Positions 51,649 to 60,125 of a stretch of 64,000 bases of DNA are shown here, in pieces. The stretch is from Streptomyces sp. F001 (GTDB lineage: Bacteria > Actinomycetota > Actinomycetes > Streptomycetales > Streptomycetaceae), in NCBI RefSeq assembly GCF_004187715.1, contig NZ_QZWF01000009.1, positions 1 through 64,000 of the forward strand, given 5' to 3'. The notes under the pieces were generated by a model. That model ran no database searches. It was given only the letters and a program-made list of their open reading frames with translations, and was not told the DNA's origin. Every line of letters begins with the position of its first letter. The stretch's first letter is position 1. The position numbers and the translations under genes were made by a program.

Positions 51649-52218
51649 TCAGCGCACGCCTGCCGTGTCGAGCAGGGTGGCCACCGTAGGGGCGATGAGC
51701 CCGGTGAGGTTGTCGGCTCCGATCCCCGCGCGGGCGCTGGCGCCGTCGAAGACCAGGCTGAGCTGTCGGGCCAGCAGCTCCGGATCGCTCGCACCGCCGT
51801 GTTCGGCCTCGGCCCGGAAGAAGGCCGTCAGGTTTCCCTTGACCCGGTGGGCCACCCGGCTCGCGGGGTGACTCTGGTCCTTGAGCTCGATCTGCACCGC
51901 CAGATACCGGCAACCCCGGAACTCGGGGGCACCCGCCTGCAGTTCCACCTGCTCAAAGACGTGCAGGATCCGCTCGCGGGGTGAACGGCCGTCATCCGCG
52001 GCGGGCAGGAGTGTCGCTACGAAGGCGGAAGCCCGTTCCTCCAAGCTCGCCGCCAGTAGTTCGTCCTTGCTCTCGAACAGCTGGTACATGGAGCGCTTCG
52101 ACACCCCCGCCGCCTTGCACAGCGCCTCGATGCCGATGCCGACGCCGTCGCGGTAGGTGAGCGTGGCCGCCGCCTCCAGGAGCCGCTCTCGGGGACTTGC
52201 CTTCACTTCGGTGCTCAT
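51649..52218 (-). CDS. TetR-family repressor, probable owner of the AAACCGATCGGTTT regulon
   Basis: A 189-residue TetR protein. The HTH (ERLLEAAATLTYRDGVGIGIEALCKAAGVSKRSMYQLFESKDELLAASL) is followed by a ligand domain with GCRYLAVQIELKDQSHPASRVA. Its own upstream region has one AAACCGATCGGTTT palindrome (52251-52264), 33 bp before the start, so it is probably autoregulated. The same palindrome stands before two SDR genes and an SDR remnant in this island. It is the only intact TetR gene close to these sites; binding is inferred. Confidence 0.86.
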   Translation of the reverse strand: MSTEVKASPRERLLEAAATLTYRDGVGIGIEALCKAAGVSKRSMYQLFESKDELLAASLEERASAFVATLLPAADDGRSPRERILHVFEQVELQAGAPEFRGCRYLAVQIELKDQSHPASRVAHRVKGNLTAFFRAEAEHGGASDPELLARQLSLVFDGASARAGIGADNLTGLIAPTVATLLDTAGVR

Positions 52219-52250
52219 ACCGTGAGGTTAACTCGATTCGGGAGAAAAAT

Positions 52251-52264
52251 AAACCGATCGGTTT
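52251..52264. promoter_or_regulatory. Single AAACCGATCGGTTT operator
   Basis: A perfect copy of the palindrome in front of the TetR gene. No second perfect copy exists at the 24-bp distance seen elsewhere; GTTAACTCGATTCG at 52227-52240 is at most a poor half-site. A weaker, single site is a common way to set autoregulation. Confidence 0.82.
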
Positions 52265-52422
52265 CCCGGTCGGCCGGGACGGCTGGCCAGAGGCTCGGCG
52301 ACGGCACCCGGGGGAAAGGTACCGTCGCCGAGCCCTGAGGTGCGCGCCTGCCGCACCCGCACGGCGGCGCACACGGGGGCCACTCCGCACCATGGCCCCC
52401 TCCGAGGTGGATCACGGGTCCG

Positions 52423-52700
52423 CTACGCCAGAGCGGCGGTCTTCTCGGGCTTCGTCTCGGCGGGGATACGGTGCAGCCCTCTGCGGTCGTACCAGCCCGT
52501 CACGCCGAAGCCGAACAGCGCGGCCGCTGCGAGGCCGGCGGCCATCATCACCCAGCCCCGGGTCAGACCGGCGTCGGCCTGGGCGTCGTAGTAGAGGATC
52601 GAGCGGAGGCCGCCGGTGATCTGCCGCAGCGGCTCGAACTCCGCGAGGAAGCGGTAGAAGCCGGGCAGCGCCTCGATAGGGGTGGTGGCGCCGGCCGTCG
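52423..52700 (-). pseudogene. C-terminal fragment of a DUF3533/YhgE-type membrane protein
   Basis: The frame TPIEALPGFYRFLAEFEPLRQITGGLRSILYYDAQADAGLTRGWVMMAAGLAAAALFGFG, then TGWYDRRGLHRI, resembles the end of DUF3533/ABC-2-like permeases, with one membrane helix left. The N-terminal domain is missing; upstream codons (52700-52797) are unrelated. Confidence 0.65.
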
Positions 52701-52795
52701 GCACCGCCGCACGACCCGTGTCCGGGTGCGCAGGCTCTCCTGACTCGTACAGTGAGAAGTGGGGGTCCCAGGGGCCGGGATGGCGGGCAGTAGCC

Positions 52796-54069
52796 ATGCA
52801 GATACCGAGAATCGCATCGCGGATCGACTACGCGGCACTGTTCGCCGCCACACCGACTCCCTATTGCGTCCTCGGCCCCGATCTGGTGATCGCCGATGCC
52901 AATGACGCGTATCTGCAGGCGACCCGGCGCACCCGGGAGGACCTGGTCGGGACGTACTACTTCGACGCGTTCCCTGAAAACCCGGCTGACCCCGACGCGG
53001 ACGGGGTGAGCACCCTCAACGCCTCCCTCCACCGGGTCCTGGCCACCCGGGAACGCGATTCGATGGTGCTGCAGAAGTACGACATCCCCATCATGGACCG
53101 GCCGGGTGGTTTCCATCAGCGCTGGTGGTCTCCGATCAACACCCCGGTCATCGCTCGCGACGGGACCGTCGCCTGGATCATCCACCGGGTCGAGGACGTG
53201 ACGGAGTTCGTCCGCTCCCACCGCTCCCGCCGGGAAGAGGCGCACGACGACGTGCCGGCCCCCGAGAGCAAGGTCGAACTGGAGGCCCTTGAGATGGAGC
53301 TGTACTCCCGCGCCCAGGAGTTGCAGCGCCTCCATGAGGAACTGCGCCAAGCCCACGCCCGTGAGCGCCAGGTCGCCGTCACCCTGCAGGAAGCGATGCT
53401 CACCTCCCCGGATCTGGTCCGTCACCCCGACATCGCGGTGCGTTATCCGCCCGCCGTGGGTTCGCTCAACGTGTGCGGCGACTGGTACGACGTGATCGAC
53501 CTGCCCGGCGGCTCCTTCGCGGTGTCGGTCGGCGACGTCGTCGGCCACGGCCTGGAGGCCGCTGCCGTCATGGGCATGCTCCGCAGCGCGCTGAGCGCCG
53601 CCATCCGTACCGTCGAGGAACCCGCCCTGGCCCTGGAGGTGTTGAGCCGGTACGCCCTCAGTGTGGACGGGGCGCTCGCCACCACCGCAGTCAACGCGGT
53701 GATCCGCACAGGCCAGCACCTGATCGCCTACAGCAGCGCCGGCCACCCGCCCCGGTCCTGCTGCACGCCGACGGCACCTGTGACCTCCTCGACCAGGCCA
53801 CCGACCCACCGCTCGGCGCGCAGGTCGAACAGGGTCCCCGGGTCAAGGCGCAGCTGCCCTACACCGCCCGCGACACCCTGATCCTCTACAGCGACGGGCT
53901 CATCGAGCGCCGGGGCGAGGACATCGACGCGGGCCTGCACCGCCTGCTCGAAGCCGTCTCCCACTCCGCCCACCTCAGCCCCGAGCACCTCACGGACGCG
54001 CTACTGGCCCGTTTCGGAGTCAGTGGCGGCGCTCGCGACGACATCGCGCTGATCGCTGTCCGCCTCTGA
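52796..54069 (+). pseudogene. PAS + PP2C (RsbU/SpoIIE-type) phosphatase with one-base deletion
   Basis: Two frames give one 424-residue protein: a PAS domain (FAATPTPYCVLGPDLVIADANDAYLQATRRTREDLVG), a coiled-coil linker (ELEALEMELYSRAQELQRLHEELRQAHARERQ), and a PP2C domain with VCGDWYDVIDLPGG, VGDVVGHGLEAA and, after the shift, LILYSDGLIERRGEDID and DDIALIAVRL. One C is missing near 53748 (CCGCCCCGG for CCGCCCCCGG). Such enzymes dephosphorylate anti-anti-sigma factors. If the lesion is a sequencing error the protein is intact; every motif is otherwise present. Confidence 0.82.
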
Positions 54070-54180
54070 GCAGGTCTGGCGAAGTCGGCTGCGGTTCGGC
54101 AACGCTCAAGGGGGCGCGGGGCCGACACAACCCGCGGAGCGTTCAGTTTTGAATCGCGTAGTCCACCAAAGGGTGCTGCA

Positions 54181-54480
54181 CTACGCGATCAGTCGGCCGT
54201 CGGGCCTGACCACGCGCCGTATCTCGGCCGGCGTCGGCCCCCAGTCCTCCAGGTAGTGCAGGACCAGCGACGCGATCACGTCATAGAACGCACTGCGAAC
54301 GGCAGGCGTTCACTCAGGTCGACCACGTGCAGGGCCATGTCGTCACCCAGCCGCCGCCTGACCAGCGCCGGCATCCCGGCGCTGGCATCGATGCCGTGAC
54401 GACGGCACCGCGGTCGCGCAGGGCGGCGGACAGGGGTCCCGAGCCGCAGCCTGTCGGCGCTTGGTTGTCGGCGTTGCGGA
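54181..54480 (-). pseudogene. SAM-dependent methyltransferase fragment, frameshifted
   Basis: Minus-strand pieces read GSGPLSAALRDRGAVVTGIDASAGM, ALVRRRLGDDMALHVVDLSERLPF and, in another frame, FYDVIASLVLHYLEDWGPTPAEIRRVVRPDGRLIA with a stop. This is the core of a class I methyltransferase (motifs I to IV) without its N- and C-terminal parts and with at least one frameshift. A short inverted repeat (ATCGCGTAGT/ACTACGCGAT, 54153-54189) overlaps its end. Confidence 0.6.
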
Positions 54481-54543
54481 AGCCGAGGGCGGCCCCGTGC
54501 GACGAGTTTGACCGAGATCCGGTTCGTATTGCCGCTCACCCGT

Positions 54544-55638
54544 TTACAACTTGCCCTTCCGCATATCCGCACTGCTCTTGAGCACCGCAGACTCGATGCT
54601 CCAGTTCTCCGGCTGGACCCTCTCCCAGAGACTTCCCTTCCCGAGGTCTCGTCCCACCTGGTCTTCTCGGCGGAACCACTCCTCAGCACTTCGGATCCTG
54701 CTGGGGTGAATTTCGTCGAGCAGAGCGTAATCCCTGGTAACAATTCCGTGCTTCCACACGTTCCAAAAGCCCGTGAAATTTTCCCTGAAGCTCATGGTGG
54801 CCTTGTCGTTGGGATCGGCGTTGTATCCGGCAGGGAGATCGGCAACCGCCTTCAGCGGACCGCTCCAATATGTGTCCAGATCAGTGTCGATGTACTGTGC
54901 CGGATGCCCGGTGACCTTCTCGAATGCCGCAGCCATATCGGCATAGGCCACGTGCTCGATAGCGACTTCGAGGTCCATGCCATTCGCCCGCTCTGGATGG
55001 TCGAAGAGCCAGCGAACGTAGAATCCGCAATCTTCGAGATCCACATGGGGAACGGCTCCCTGGCCGAGAGGGACTCGCCACGTGACGACACCGTCCTCGA
55101 CGGAGGGTGTCATGGGCGTGAGCGGTGAGATCACCATGTCCATGTAGGGACCTGAAGTGAAGACCGCAGCTCCCATCCGGTCCCTGTTCTTTTCGTTCTG
55201 GAACAGCACCCATTCGGCCATGCGACCTTTGCCGTCATAGTGGCCGGTGCGGAACCTGGAGTCATAGCCGGACTTCTTGAGGACGTAGTCGAGATTCCCA
55301 TAGACGAAGAACTTGATTCCTTCTTCAATCGCTATCTCGTAACTGCGGATGGCCCAGTAGGTCTCGGTCTTCTCGCCGGTGTTGAACCCGTCGATGTTGA
55401 TGAATACCCCGTCACAGCTGCGAAATCCTTCCCGCAGCACGTCCTCGTCGGCGAACGACCCTTCGAGGATGGAGACGTTGCCAAGCGCGAGGAGAGCCTG
55501 GGCCCGGGGGGAGCTGGAATCGCGAGTGAGGACTCGGACGGAGTACTTCTTGTCGGCGACAAGAGCGCGGACGATGGGCATCCCTTGAGCCCCTGTGCCG
55601 CCGATGACAAAGATGGTGGAGGTGGTGTGAGAGGACAT
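54544..55638 (-). CDS. NmrA-like (HSCARG-type) NAD(P)-binding protein of foreign base composition
   Basis: A 364-residue NmrA-family protein: IFVIGGTGAQGMPIVRALVADKKYSVRVLTRDSSSPRAQALL, then GNVSILEGSFADEDVLREGFRSCDGVFINID and FVYGNLDYVLKKSGYD. It is longer than bacterial NmrA proteins and resembles fungal-type NmrA or sugar-responsive reductase sequences. Codons ending in A or T are clearly more common than in any neighbour, and the stop is TAA. That suggests recent transfer from a lower-GC source. GGAG lies upstream of the ATG. Cofactor binding is sure; activity is unknown. Confidence 0.82.
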   Translation of the reverse strand: MSSHTTSTIFVIGGTGAQGMPIVRALVADKKYSVRVLTRDSSSPRAQALLALGNVSILEGSFADEDVLREGFRSCDGVFINIDGFNTGEKTETYWAIRSYEIAIEEGIKFFVYGNLDYVLKKSGYDSRFRTGHYDGKGRMAEWVLFQNEKNRDRMGAAVFTSGPYMDMVISPLTPMTPSVEDGVVTWRVPLGQGAVPHVDLEDCGFYVRWLFDHPERANGMDLEVAIEHVAYADMAAAFEKVTGHPAQYIDTDLDTYWSGPLKAVADLPAGYNADPNDKATMSFRENFTGFWNVWKHGIVTRDYALLDEIHPSRIRSAEEWFRREDQVGRDLGKGSLWERVQPENWSIESAVLKSSADMRKGKL

Positions 55639-55689
55639 GGCTTTTGACTCCAGAGGTTGAGCACGCAGCCATCGGTATCAGTATGCGAT

Positions 55690-55884
55690 GCGCGCGGTGT
55701 ATTCGAAATTGATCTCTACATCAGCTTGGCGGTCAACGGCACCGGCTGACGCTGCGCCGACGCCCATGGGCGATCACGTAGACCTTGGCGGCTCCACGCT
55801 CACAGAGAGCCCCGCCAGCGCCTTCCCCATGCCGCGACTGCCTCCTGTCACGACGGCGACTGCGTCTTTGGTGCTGGTCATCAT
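55690..55884 (-). pseudogene. SDR remnant behind a regulated promoter
   Basis: It begins MTSTKDAVAVVTGGSRGMGKALAG, a normal SDR start, then shifts frame to LCERGAAKVYVIAHGRR and stops; the rest of the enzyme is missing. The upstream promoter keeps paired TetR operators, so the promoter outlived its gene. The following sequence toward 55690 ends in codons VEINFEYTARIAY, from another lost gene. Confidence 0.65.
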
Positions 55885-55898
55885 GGAGACTCCCGAGG

Positions 55899-55936
55899 AA
55901 ACCGATCGGTTTCCACTAACGTACACCGATCGGTTT
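55899..55936. promoter_or_regulatory. Paired TetR operators at SDR-remnant promoter
   Basis: AAACCGATCGGTTT at 55899-55912 and a one-mismatch copy ACACCGATCGGTTT at 55923-55936, again 24 bp apart with TACGTT between them on the minus strand. The mismatch and the broken gene suggest relaxed selection. Confidence 0.83.
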
Positions 55937-55957
55937 CCAGCAGCAAGCGCCCGGAGG

Positions 55958-56118
55958 GGGAGGTCTACGGAGAGAGGGACTGGTCCCGACGCCCGGGCTG
56001 GGAAGCCGACAAGAAACTGCTGCCGGCCGTCGATTTCACACAGGTGCCGGGAGCGGGCCACTGCATTGCTCTGGAAAAGCCCGACGTCCTGGCAGACCTG
56101 CTGCGCGTGATGGCGTGA
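55958..56118 (+). pseudogene. C-terminal fragment of an alpha/beta hydrolase
   Basis: The frame VYGERDWSRRPGWEADKKLLPAVDFTQVPGAGHCIALEKPDVLADLLRVMA ends at a stop at 56118. The GAGHC segment holds the catalytic His of an alpha/beta hydrolase. Everything upstream is missing; the fragment begins just after the operator pair. Confidence 0.6.
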
Positions 56119-56259
56119 CCGCCCTGACACTGGTGCAGGCGTGTTCAACTCCGGCCGTGAGGTGCGTACAGCCGGATGATCTGGTGTGCGGGCGCTGGCG
56201 AAGCAGCCCAGCGGTACCGCCGGGGACATCACGTGCGCATTCGCGCGGATCTTCCAGGC

Positions 56260-56371
56260 CCGCGTCCCGGGTGCGCGGGGACGCGATCGTGTGACGGTTC
56301 CTGACGCTCGTCACTTCCTGCAGGAGCAACAGCAGGATCCGCTGGTCGATGCCATCCTCAGCCTCGGCTGA
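56260..56371 (+). pseudogene. C-terminal fragment of another alpha/beta hydrolase
   Basis: The frame RDRVTVPDARHFLQEQQQDPLVDAILSLG before a stop at 56371 is the end of a haloalkane-dehalogenase-like hydrolase (ARHFLQE holds the catalytic His). No start or N-terminal part. Part of a run of truncated genes between 49.4 and 56.4 kb. Confidence 0.55.
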
Positions 56372-56401
56372 CAGCCGTTCCCCGCACGCCCGGAGCAGCC
56401 G

Positions 56402-56831
56402 TCATCTGTCCGGTGGTGCGATTTCCTGGTTGATCGCGCGGGTCAGGCAGTAAGCGGTGTGCAGGTGCCGAAGCGCCACGGAGGCCGACAGGCGTGGCAG
56501 TTCCTCACTGGCGACCAGGCGATCCCTGGAACTTGTCCGGGCCCGAGTGGGCGAAGGCCGCGGCAAGTTCGGCCTGGTGCGTGCCCAGCACGTTGAGACC
56601 GAAGCGGCCAGTGCGGCGGATGATCGCCAGCAGGTGTGAGCGTGTGTCCAGCGACACCATGACCATGGGTGGCGTCAGGGACAAGGATGCGAAGGCGCTG
56701 ACCGTGGTGCCGTGCGGACGTCGGCCGTTCATGGCGGTGACCACGGCGACCGGGGACGCGACGGTGGCCATGGCGTCGCGGAACGCCTGCTGTGCTGCGG
56801 TGTCGGGCGGCGGTGAAGCTGTGGCGGGCAT
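56402..56831 (-). pseudogene. Flavin reductase (HpaC/DIM6-NTAB type) with indels near the C-terminus
   Basis: About 140 residues over three frames: FRDAMATVASPVAVVTAMNGRRPHGTTVSAFASLSLTPPMVMVSLDTRSHLLAIIRRTGRFGLNVLG, then DKFQG, and in the last frame LPRLSASVALRHLHTAYCLTRAINQEIAPPDR. Two small indels (near 56538 and 56518) break the frame. Flavin reductases supply FMNH2 to LLM monooxygenases; the LLM gene lies directly upstream, and its stop overlaps this ATG (TAATG). Either a sequencing error or a broken reductase domain. Confidence 0.75.
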
Positions 56832-58168
56832 TATCGGACCGGTTCCGTGACGCACGGGTCGAGCCCGTACTGGTGGCGGGCTCCGAGGTGGTCGCGCAGG
56901 GTGGAGCCTTCGTAGTCGAGGTGGAACAGTTCACGTTCCTGCAGGAGGGGGACGACCTGGTCGACGAAGGCGTCGACGCCGTCGTGGTAACTGTCGATGG
57001 CCAGCGAGAAGCCGTCGCAGGCCCCGGCCTCGAACCACTCCTGCATGTGGTCGGCCACGTCGGCGGCGGTGCCGGCCACAACCGGGTGGTAGTCGATGAC
57101 CCCGTGGGCGATGACGTCACGCAAGGTCCAGCCCTCCCGGACCACTTCGAGGGCGCGGGCCGAGCGCGGATCGTGCGGACTGGGTACGGCGTCGGCCAAC
57201 TGGTGTGCGGAGAGGGGTTCGTCGATCTGGTCGTATCCGAGCGGCACGCCTATCATCGCGCCGAGGTAGCGCACCCGCTGGCGCAGGTCGACGGACTCGT
57301 CCAGAAAGCGGCGCCGGTCGAGTGCGGCCCGGCGGGAGGAAGCGATGGTCGGCATGAAGCCGGCGAACATCTTCACCTCGTCCGGGTCGCGTCCGGCGCG
57401 CTTGGCGGCGTCGCGCAGCGCCTGGCGCTGGGCCTGGCCGTCCTCGACGGTGTAAGGGTTGGCATAGACTCCGTCCGCGTAACGGCCCGCCAACTCCAGG
57501 CCGTAACTGCCGCCGCCCGCCTGGAAGATGACCGGCTGGCCCTGCTCGGACGGCGGGATGGGAAGCGGACCGCGGGAAGCGACGTGGCGGCCCTGGAGGT
57601 TGACCGGCTGGATCCTGTCCATGTCGGCGAACCGCTTCCCGGCCACGTCGAGGACCCACGCGTCCTTCTCCCAACTGCCCCACAACGCCTGCACTATCTG
57701 GACAACCTCGTGGGCGCGCTCGTACTTCTCGGTGCGCGACAGAATCGGGCGGCCGAAGTTCGCCGCGGCGGCGGGATCCGAGGTGGTCACCGCGTTCCAG
57801 CCGGCCCGACCGTGGCTGATCACGTCCAGGGCCTTGAACTGGCGGGCGAGGCTGTAGGGCTCGTTGAAGGTGGTGGAGGCGGTGGCGACCAGGCCGATCC
57901 GCTCGGTCTCGCGCGCGATGGAGGTCATGACCAGCAGCGGGTCGATCGGGTGGTGCGGGGCCTGGTGTTCGAGGTCCACGTCCAGAACCGGGGTGTCCGC
58001 GAAGAACAGCAGTTGGACCTTGCCGCGCTCGGCGGCCTGCGCGTACCGCACGAACTGGTCCATGTCCGTGTAGCTGGACAGGTTCGCCCCGGGCAGGCGC
58101 CATGCTCCGGGTTCGGCTCCGTAGCCGCTGGTGAACTGCATGCACAGGAGCATCTGTCGGCTTGTCAT
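56831..58168 (-). CDS. LLM-class FMNH2-dependent monooxygenase (NtaA/SnaA/DszA family)
   Basis: A 445-residue TIM-barrel flavin monooxygenase: LCMQFTSGYGAEPGAWRLPGA, FADTPVLDVDLEHQAPHHPIDPLLVMTSIARETERIGLVATASTTFNEPYSLARQFKALDVISHGRAGWNAVTT, and IFQAGGGSYGLELAGRYADGVY. It needs reduced FMN from a partner reductase, supplied by the gene that overlaps its stop. Members desulfurise, cleave amines or do Baeyer-Villiger chemistry. GGAGGAG precedes the ATG. One CGGAGGCAGCCTCCG operator 59 bp upstream links it to the TetR gene at 59378. Confidence 0.9.
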   Translation of the reverse strand: MTSRQMLLCMQFTSGYGAEPGAWRLPGANLSSYTDMDQFVRYAQAAERGKVQLLFFADTPVLDVDLEHQAPHHPIDPLLVMTSIARETERIGLVATASTTFNEPYSLARQFKALDVISHGRAGWNAVTTSDPAAAANFGRPILSRTEKYERAHEVVQIVQALWGSWEKDAWVLDVAGKRFADMDRIQPVNLQGRHVASRGPLPIPPSEQGQPVIFQAGGGSYGLELAGRYADGVYANPYTVEDGQAQRQALRDAAKRAGRDPDEVKMFAGFMPTIASSRRAALDRRRFLDESVDLRQRVRYLGAMIGVPLGYDQIDEPLSAHQLADAVPSPHDPRSARALEVVREGWTLRDVIAHGVIDYHPVVAGTAADVADHMQEWFEAGACDGFSLAIDSYHDGVDAFVDQVVPLLQERELFHLDYEGSTLRDHLGARHQYGLDPCVTEPVR

Positions 58169-58226
58169 GGTCGCTCCTCCGAACGAGGCAGGATGAATCG
58201 GTGAGTGCATCCGCTTCCGGACCATG

Positions 58227-58241
58227 CGGAGGCAGCCTCCG
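58227..58241. promoter_or_regulatory. CGGAGGnnnCCTCCG operator at LLM promoter
   Basis: The palindrome CGGAGGCAGCCTCCG, 59-73 bp before the LLM start. Two more copies precede the TetR gene at 60012-60060. The rest of the 58169-58476 gap has no convincing gene; a short minus-strand frame near 58390 shows no family resemblance. Confidence 0.8.
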
Positions 58242-58476
58242 GGTCGTCGGCAGGGGGATGCGGTGAACGAGAGGGGCTGACAGGCGCCGGGGCACAGGCG
58301 TGTTCGGCCGGGAGGACGCCCGCAGCACCGCGCCGGCAGGAACGCCGGGTGCTCGCCCCGCCGTCGGCACACCCCAACTGCGGTAGCCGCGGCACGACTT
58401 GGGCGGAATACTCTTCACGTTCCCGCCGTGTCGCGACCACGGCCCCGCGAACTGCCGCCCCTCCACCAGCACGATG

Positions 58477-59211
58477 TCAGCGGTGGGCGGCGCGGTTCAT
58501 CTCGACGACATCCTCCAGCGTGGGGTTGGCCGGGAGGGCGACGAAGCGCTCCGGCATGCTGTCGCGGACGAGGGTGTCCTTGACACGATCGGCCGCGGCC
58601 AGGGCCGCCGGCAGCTCGTCGAGGGTCAGTTCGGTGCAGTAGGCGGGGCCCATCGGCTGCTGGCGCCAGGAGTCGGCCAGCACGCCTGCGTCGTAGGGGT
58701 CGAAGCCGGTGTCGTCCACAAGACGCATGGCCACACGCCGTGCCTCATCCGAGTCGGCGGCGACCGGGAGGGCGATGCGGCCGGGGGTACCTGCCGGCAC
58801 GCTCTTGGTCCGCTGGGTTTCGGCCAGGGCCGCGTTCCACGCCTTGACCACGGGCCTCCCCAACTGCTCAGCAACCCATAGGCTTTCCACCTGGCCCTTG
58901 TCCACCGACTCGATGCGGCCGTTGAGGTGCGGGTAGTAGTTGGAGGTGTCGATGACCACCGTCTCGGCGGGCACGGAGGCGAACAGGCCGGCCAGCTCCG
59001 GGACCCGATCGAACGGGATGGACAGGATGACCACCTCCTTGCCCTGAACAGCATCCTCAAGGGCCGCCGCGCGGGCTCCGAACTCCAGCACGTCGGCCCG
59101 GACGGCCTCGGGACCCCGGGCGTCCGCCACCTGGACGTCGTGACCGGCCGCGCTGAGCTTACGGGCCAGATTCCCCCCGATCGCTCCTGCGCCAATAACA
59201 GCAATTTTCAT
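58477..59211 (-). CDS. NADPH:F420 reductase-like NAD(P)-binding protein
   Basis: A 244-residue protein: MKIAVIGAGAIGGNLARKLSAAGHDVQVADARGPEAV (Rossmann), then EVVILSIPFDRVPELAGLFASV, VIDTSNYYPHLNGRIESVDKGQ and VKAWNA, the pattern of F420:NADP oxidoreductases and related imine/ketol reductases. GGAAGGA lies upstream of the ATG. It stands between the LLM operon and the TetR gene in the same direction. Whether it uses F420 is open; a deazaflavin-type enzyme also occurs at 14102. Confidence 0.82.
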   Translation of the reverse strand: MKIAVIGAGAIGGNLARKLSAAGHDVQVADARGPEAVRADVLEFGARAAALEDAVQGKEVVILSIPFDRVPELAGLFASVPAETVVIDTSNYYPHLNGRIESVDKGQVESLWVAEQLGRPVVKAWNAALAETQRTKSVPAGTPGRIALPVAADSDEARRVAMRLVDDTGFDPYDAGVLADSWRQQPMGPAYCTELTLDELPAALAAADRVKDTLVRDSMPERFVALPANPTLEDVVEMNRAAHR

Positions 59212-59377
59212 GATTTGTCCTTCCAAAGGTTGCGCCACCCTTGAGGGCGCAAGAGGTGATGAATGTGCAGGTGGCATCGCGGGCCGCTGGTCGTCGCCGG
59301 GAACTGGACCTCGGAACCGGAACTCCTCCAGGTCCCCGGCCGCCCGGCGCTCAGCCACGAGGGGGCGTGCCGATGGA

Positions 59378-59974
59378 CTACGCCTCGTCGTCCCGCTCGC
59401 GGTATCCGCTTTCGATGAGCGCACGGAGACGGTCCAGTGACTCCTCGTCGGTGGCACCGGTGCCCTTGATCCAGGCAACGGAACAGGCCGCGAGGAACAG
59501 GTCGTACCCCTTCACCCCCGGGCGCACGTGTCCCGCGAGCTGAGCGGCCCGCACGTACTCGTCGGTGGTGGCGATGAGGGTGCCACAGGGAACCGTGAGC
59601 GGGTTGTCCGGCTCCTCCGCCCTGGCTGCGGCCATAAGCGGTTCCGGAAGCCCGCTGAAGGCGCTGAAGTACTCCTCCATCGCCCGCAGCCACTGCACCA
59701 GCGCCTCGGCGGCGTCACCGAGCTGGGCGACCTCCGTCCGGCGGGCCACCAGTTCCTCGGAGCGCGTCTGCAGCACGCCCGCCAGCAGCGCCTCCCGGGT
59801 GGGAAAGTGCCGGTACAACGTGCCGGGTCCGACGCCCGCCTCCTTGGCCACCGCCTCCAGCGACGTGCCGACGCCGTAACGCAGGAAGTGACGCTGGGCC
59901 GCGTCCAGGAGAGCCGCACGGTTGCGCTGGACGTCCGCACGGGGCCGACGCCCCTGCTGCTCCTTCGCTCCCAT
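59378..59974 (-). CDS. TetR-family repressor of the CGGAGGnnnCCTCCG regulon
   Basis: A 198-residue TetR protein with HTH NRAALLDAAQRHFLRYGVGTSLEAVAKEAGVGPGTLYRHFPTREALLAGVL, and a SetR/TetR_C-type ligand domain ending GATDEESLDRLRALIESGYRERDDEA. Two CGGAGGnnnCCTCCG palindromes lie 38 and 72 bp upstream, and a third before the LLM gene, so it probably represses itself and the monooxygenase. Binding is inferred from position only. Confidence 0.88.
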   Translation of the reverse strand: MGAKEQQGRRPRADVQRNRAALLDAAQRHFLRYGVGTSLEAVAKEAGVGPGTLYRHFPTREALLAGVLQTRSEELVARRTEVAQLGDAAEALVQWLRAMEEYFSAFSGLPEPLMAAARAEEPDNPLTVPCGTLIATTDEYVRAAQLAGHVRPGVKGYDLFLAACSVAWIKGTGATDEESLDRLRALIESGYRERDDEA

Positions 59975-60011
59975 ACGCCCTCCTGACTCGTACGACCCTC
60001 GACCAGCAAAA

Positions 60012-60060
60012 CGGAGGATGCCTCCGCACTGGGTCGAGCATAAAGCGGAGGTAGCCTCCG
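60012..60060. promoter_or_regulatory. Two CGGAGGnnnCCTCCG operators at TetR promoter
   Basis: CGGAGGATGCCTCCG at 60012-60026 and CGGAGGTAGCCTCCG at 60046-60060, 34 bp centre to centre, directly upstream of the TetR gene at 59974. With the copy at 58227 they define a small local regulon. Confidence 0.87.
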
Positions 60061-60125
60061 GTCAAACCGCACCTGCCGTCCCGCCGACACCCGGGCCGCA
60101 CGCACGCCGGTCCACCCGCTCACGG

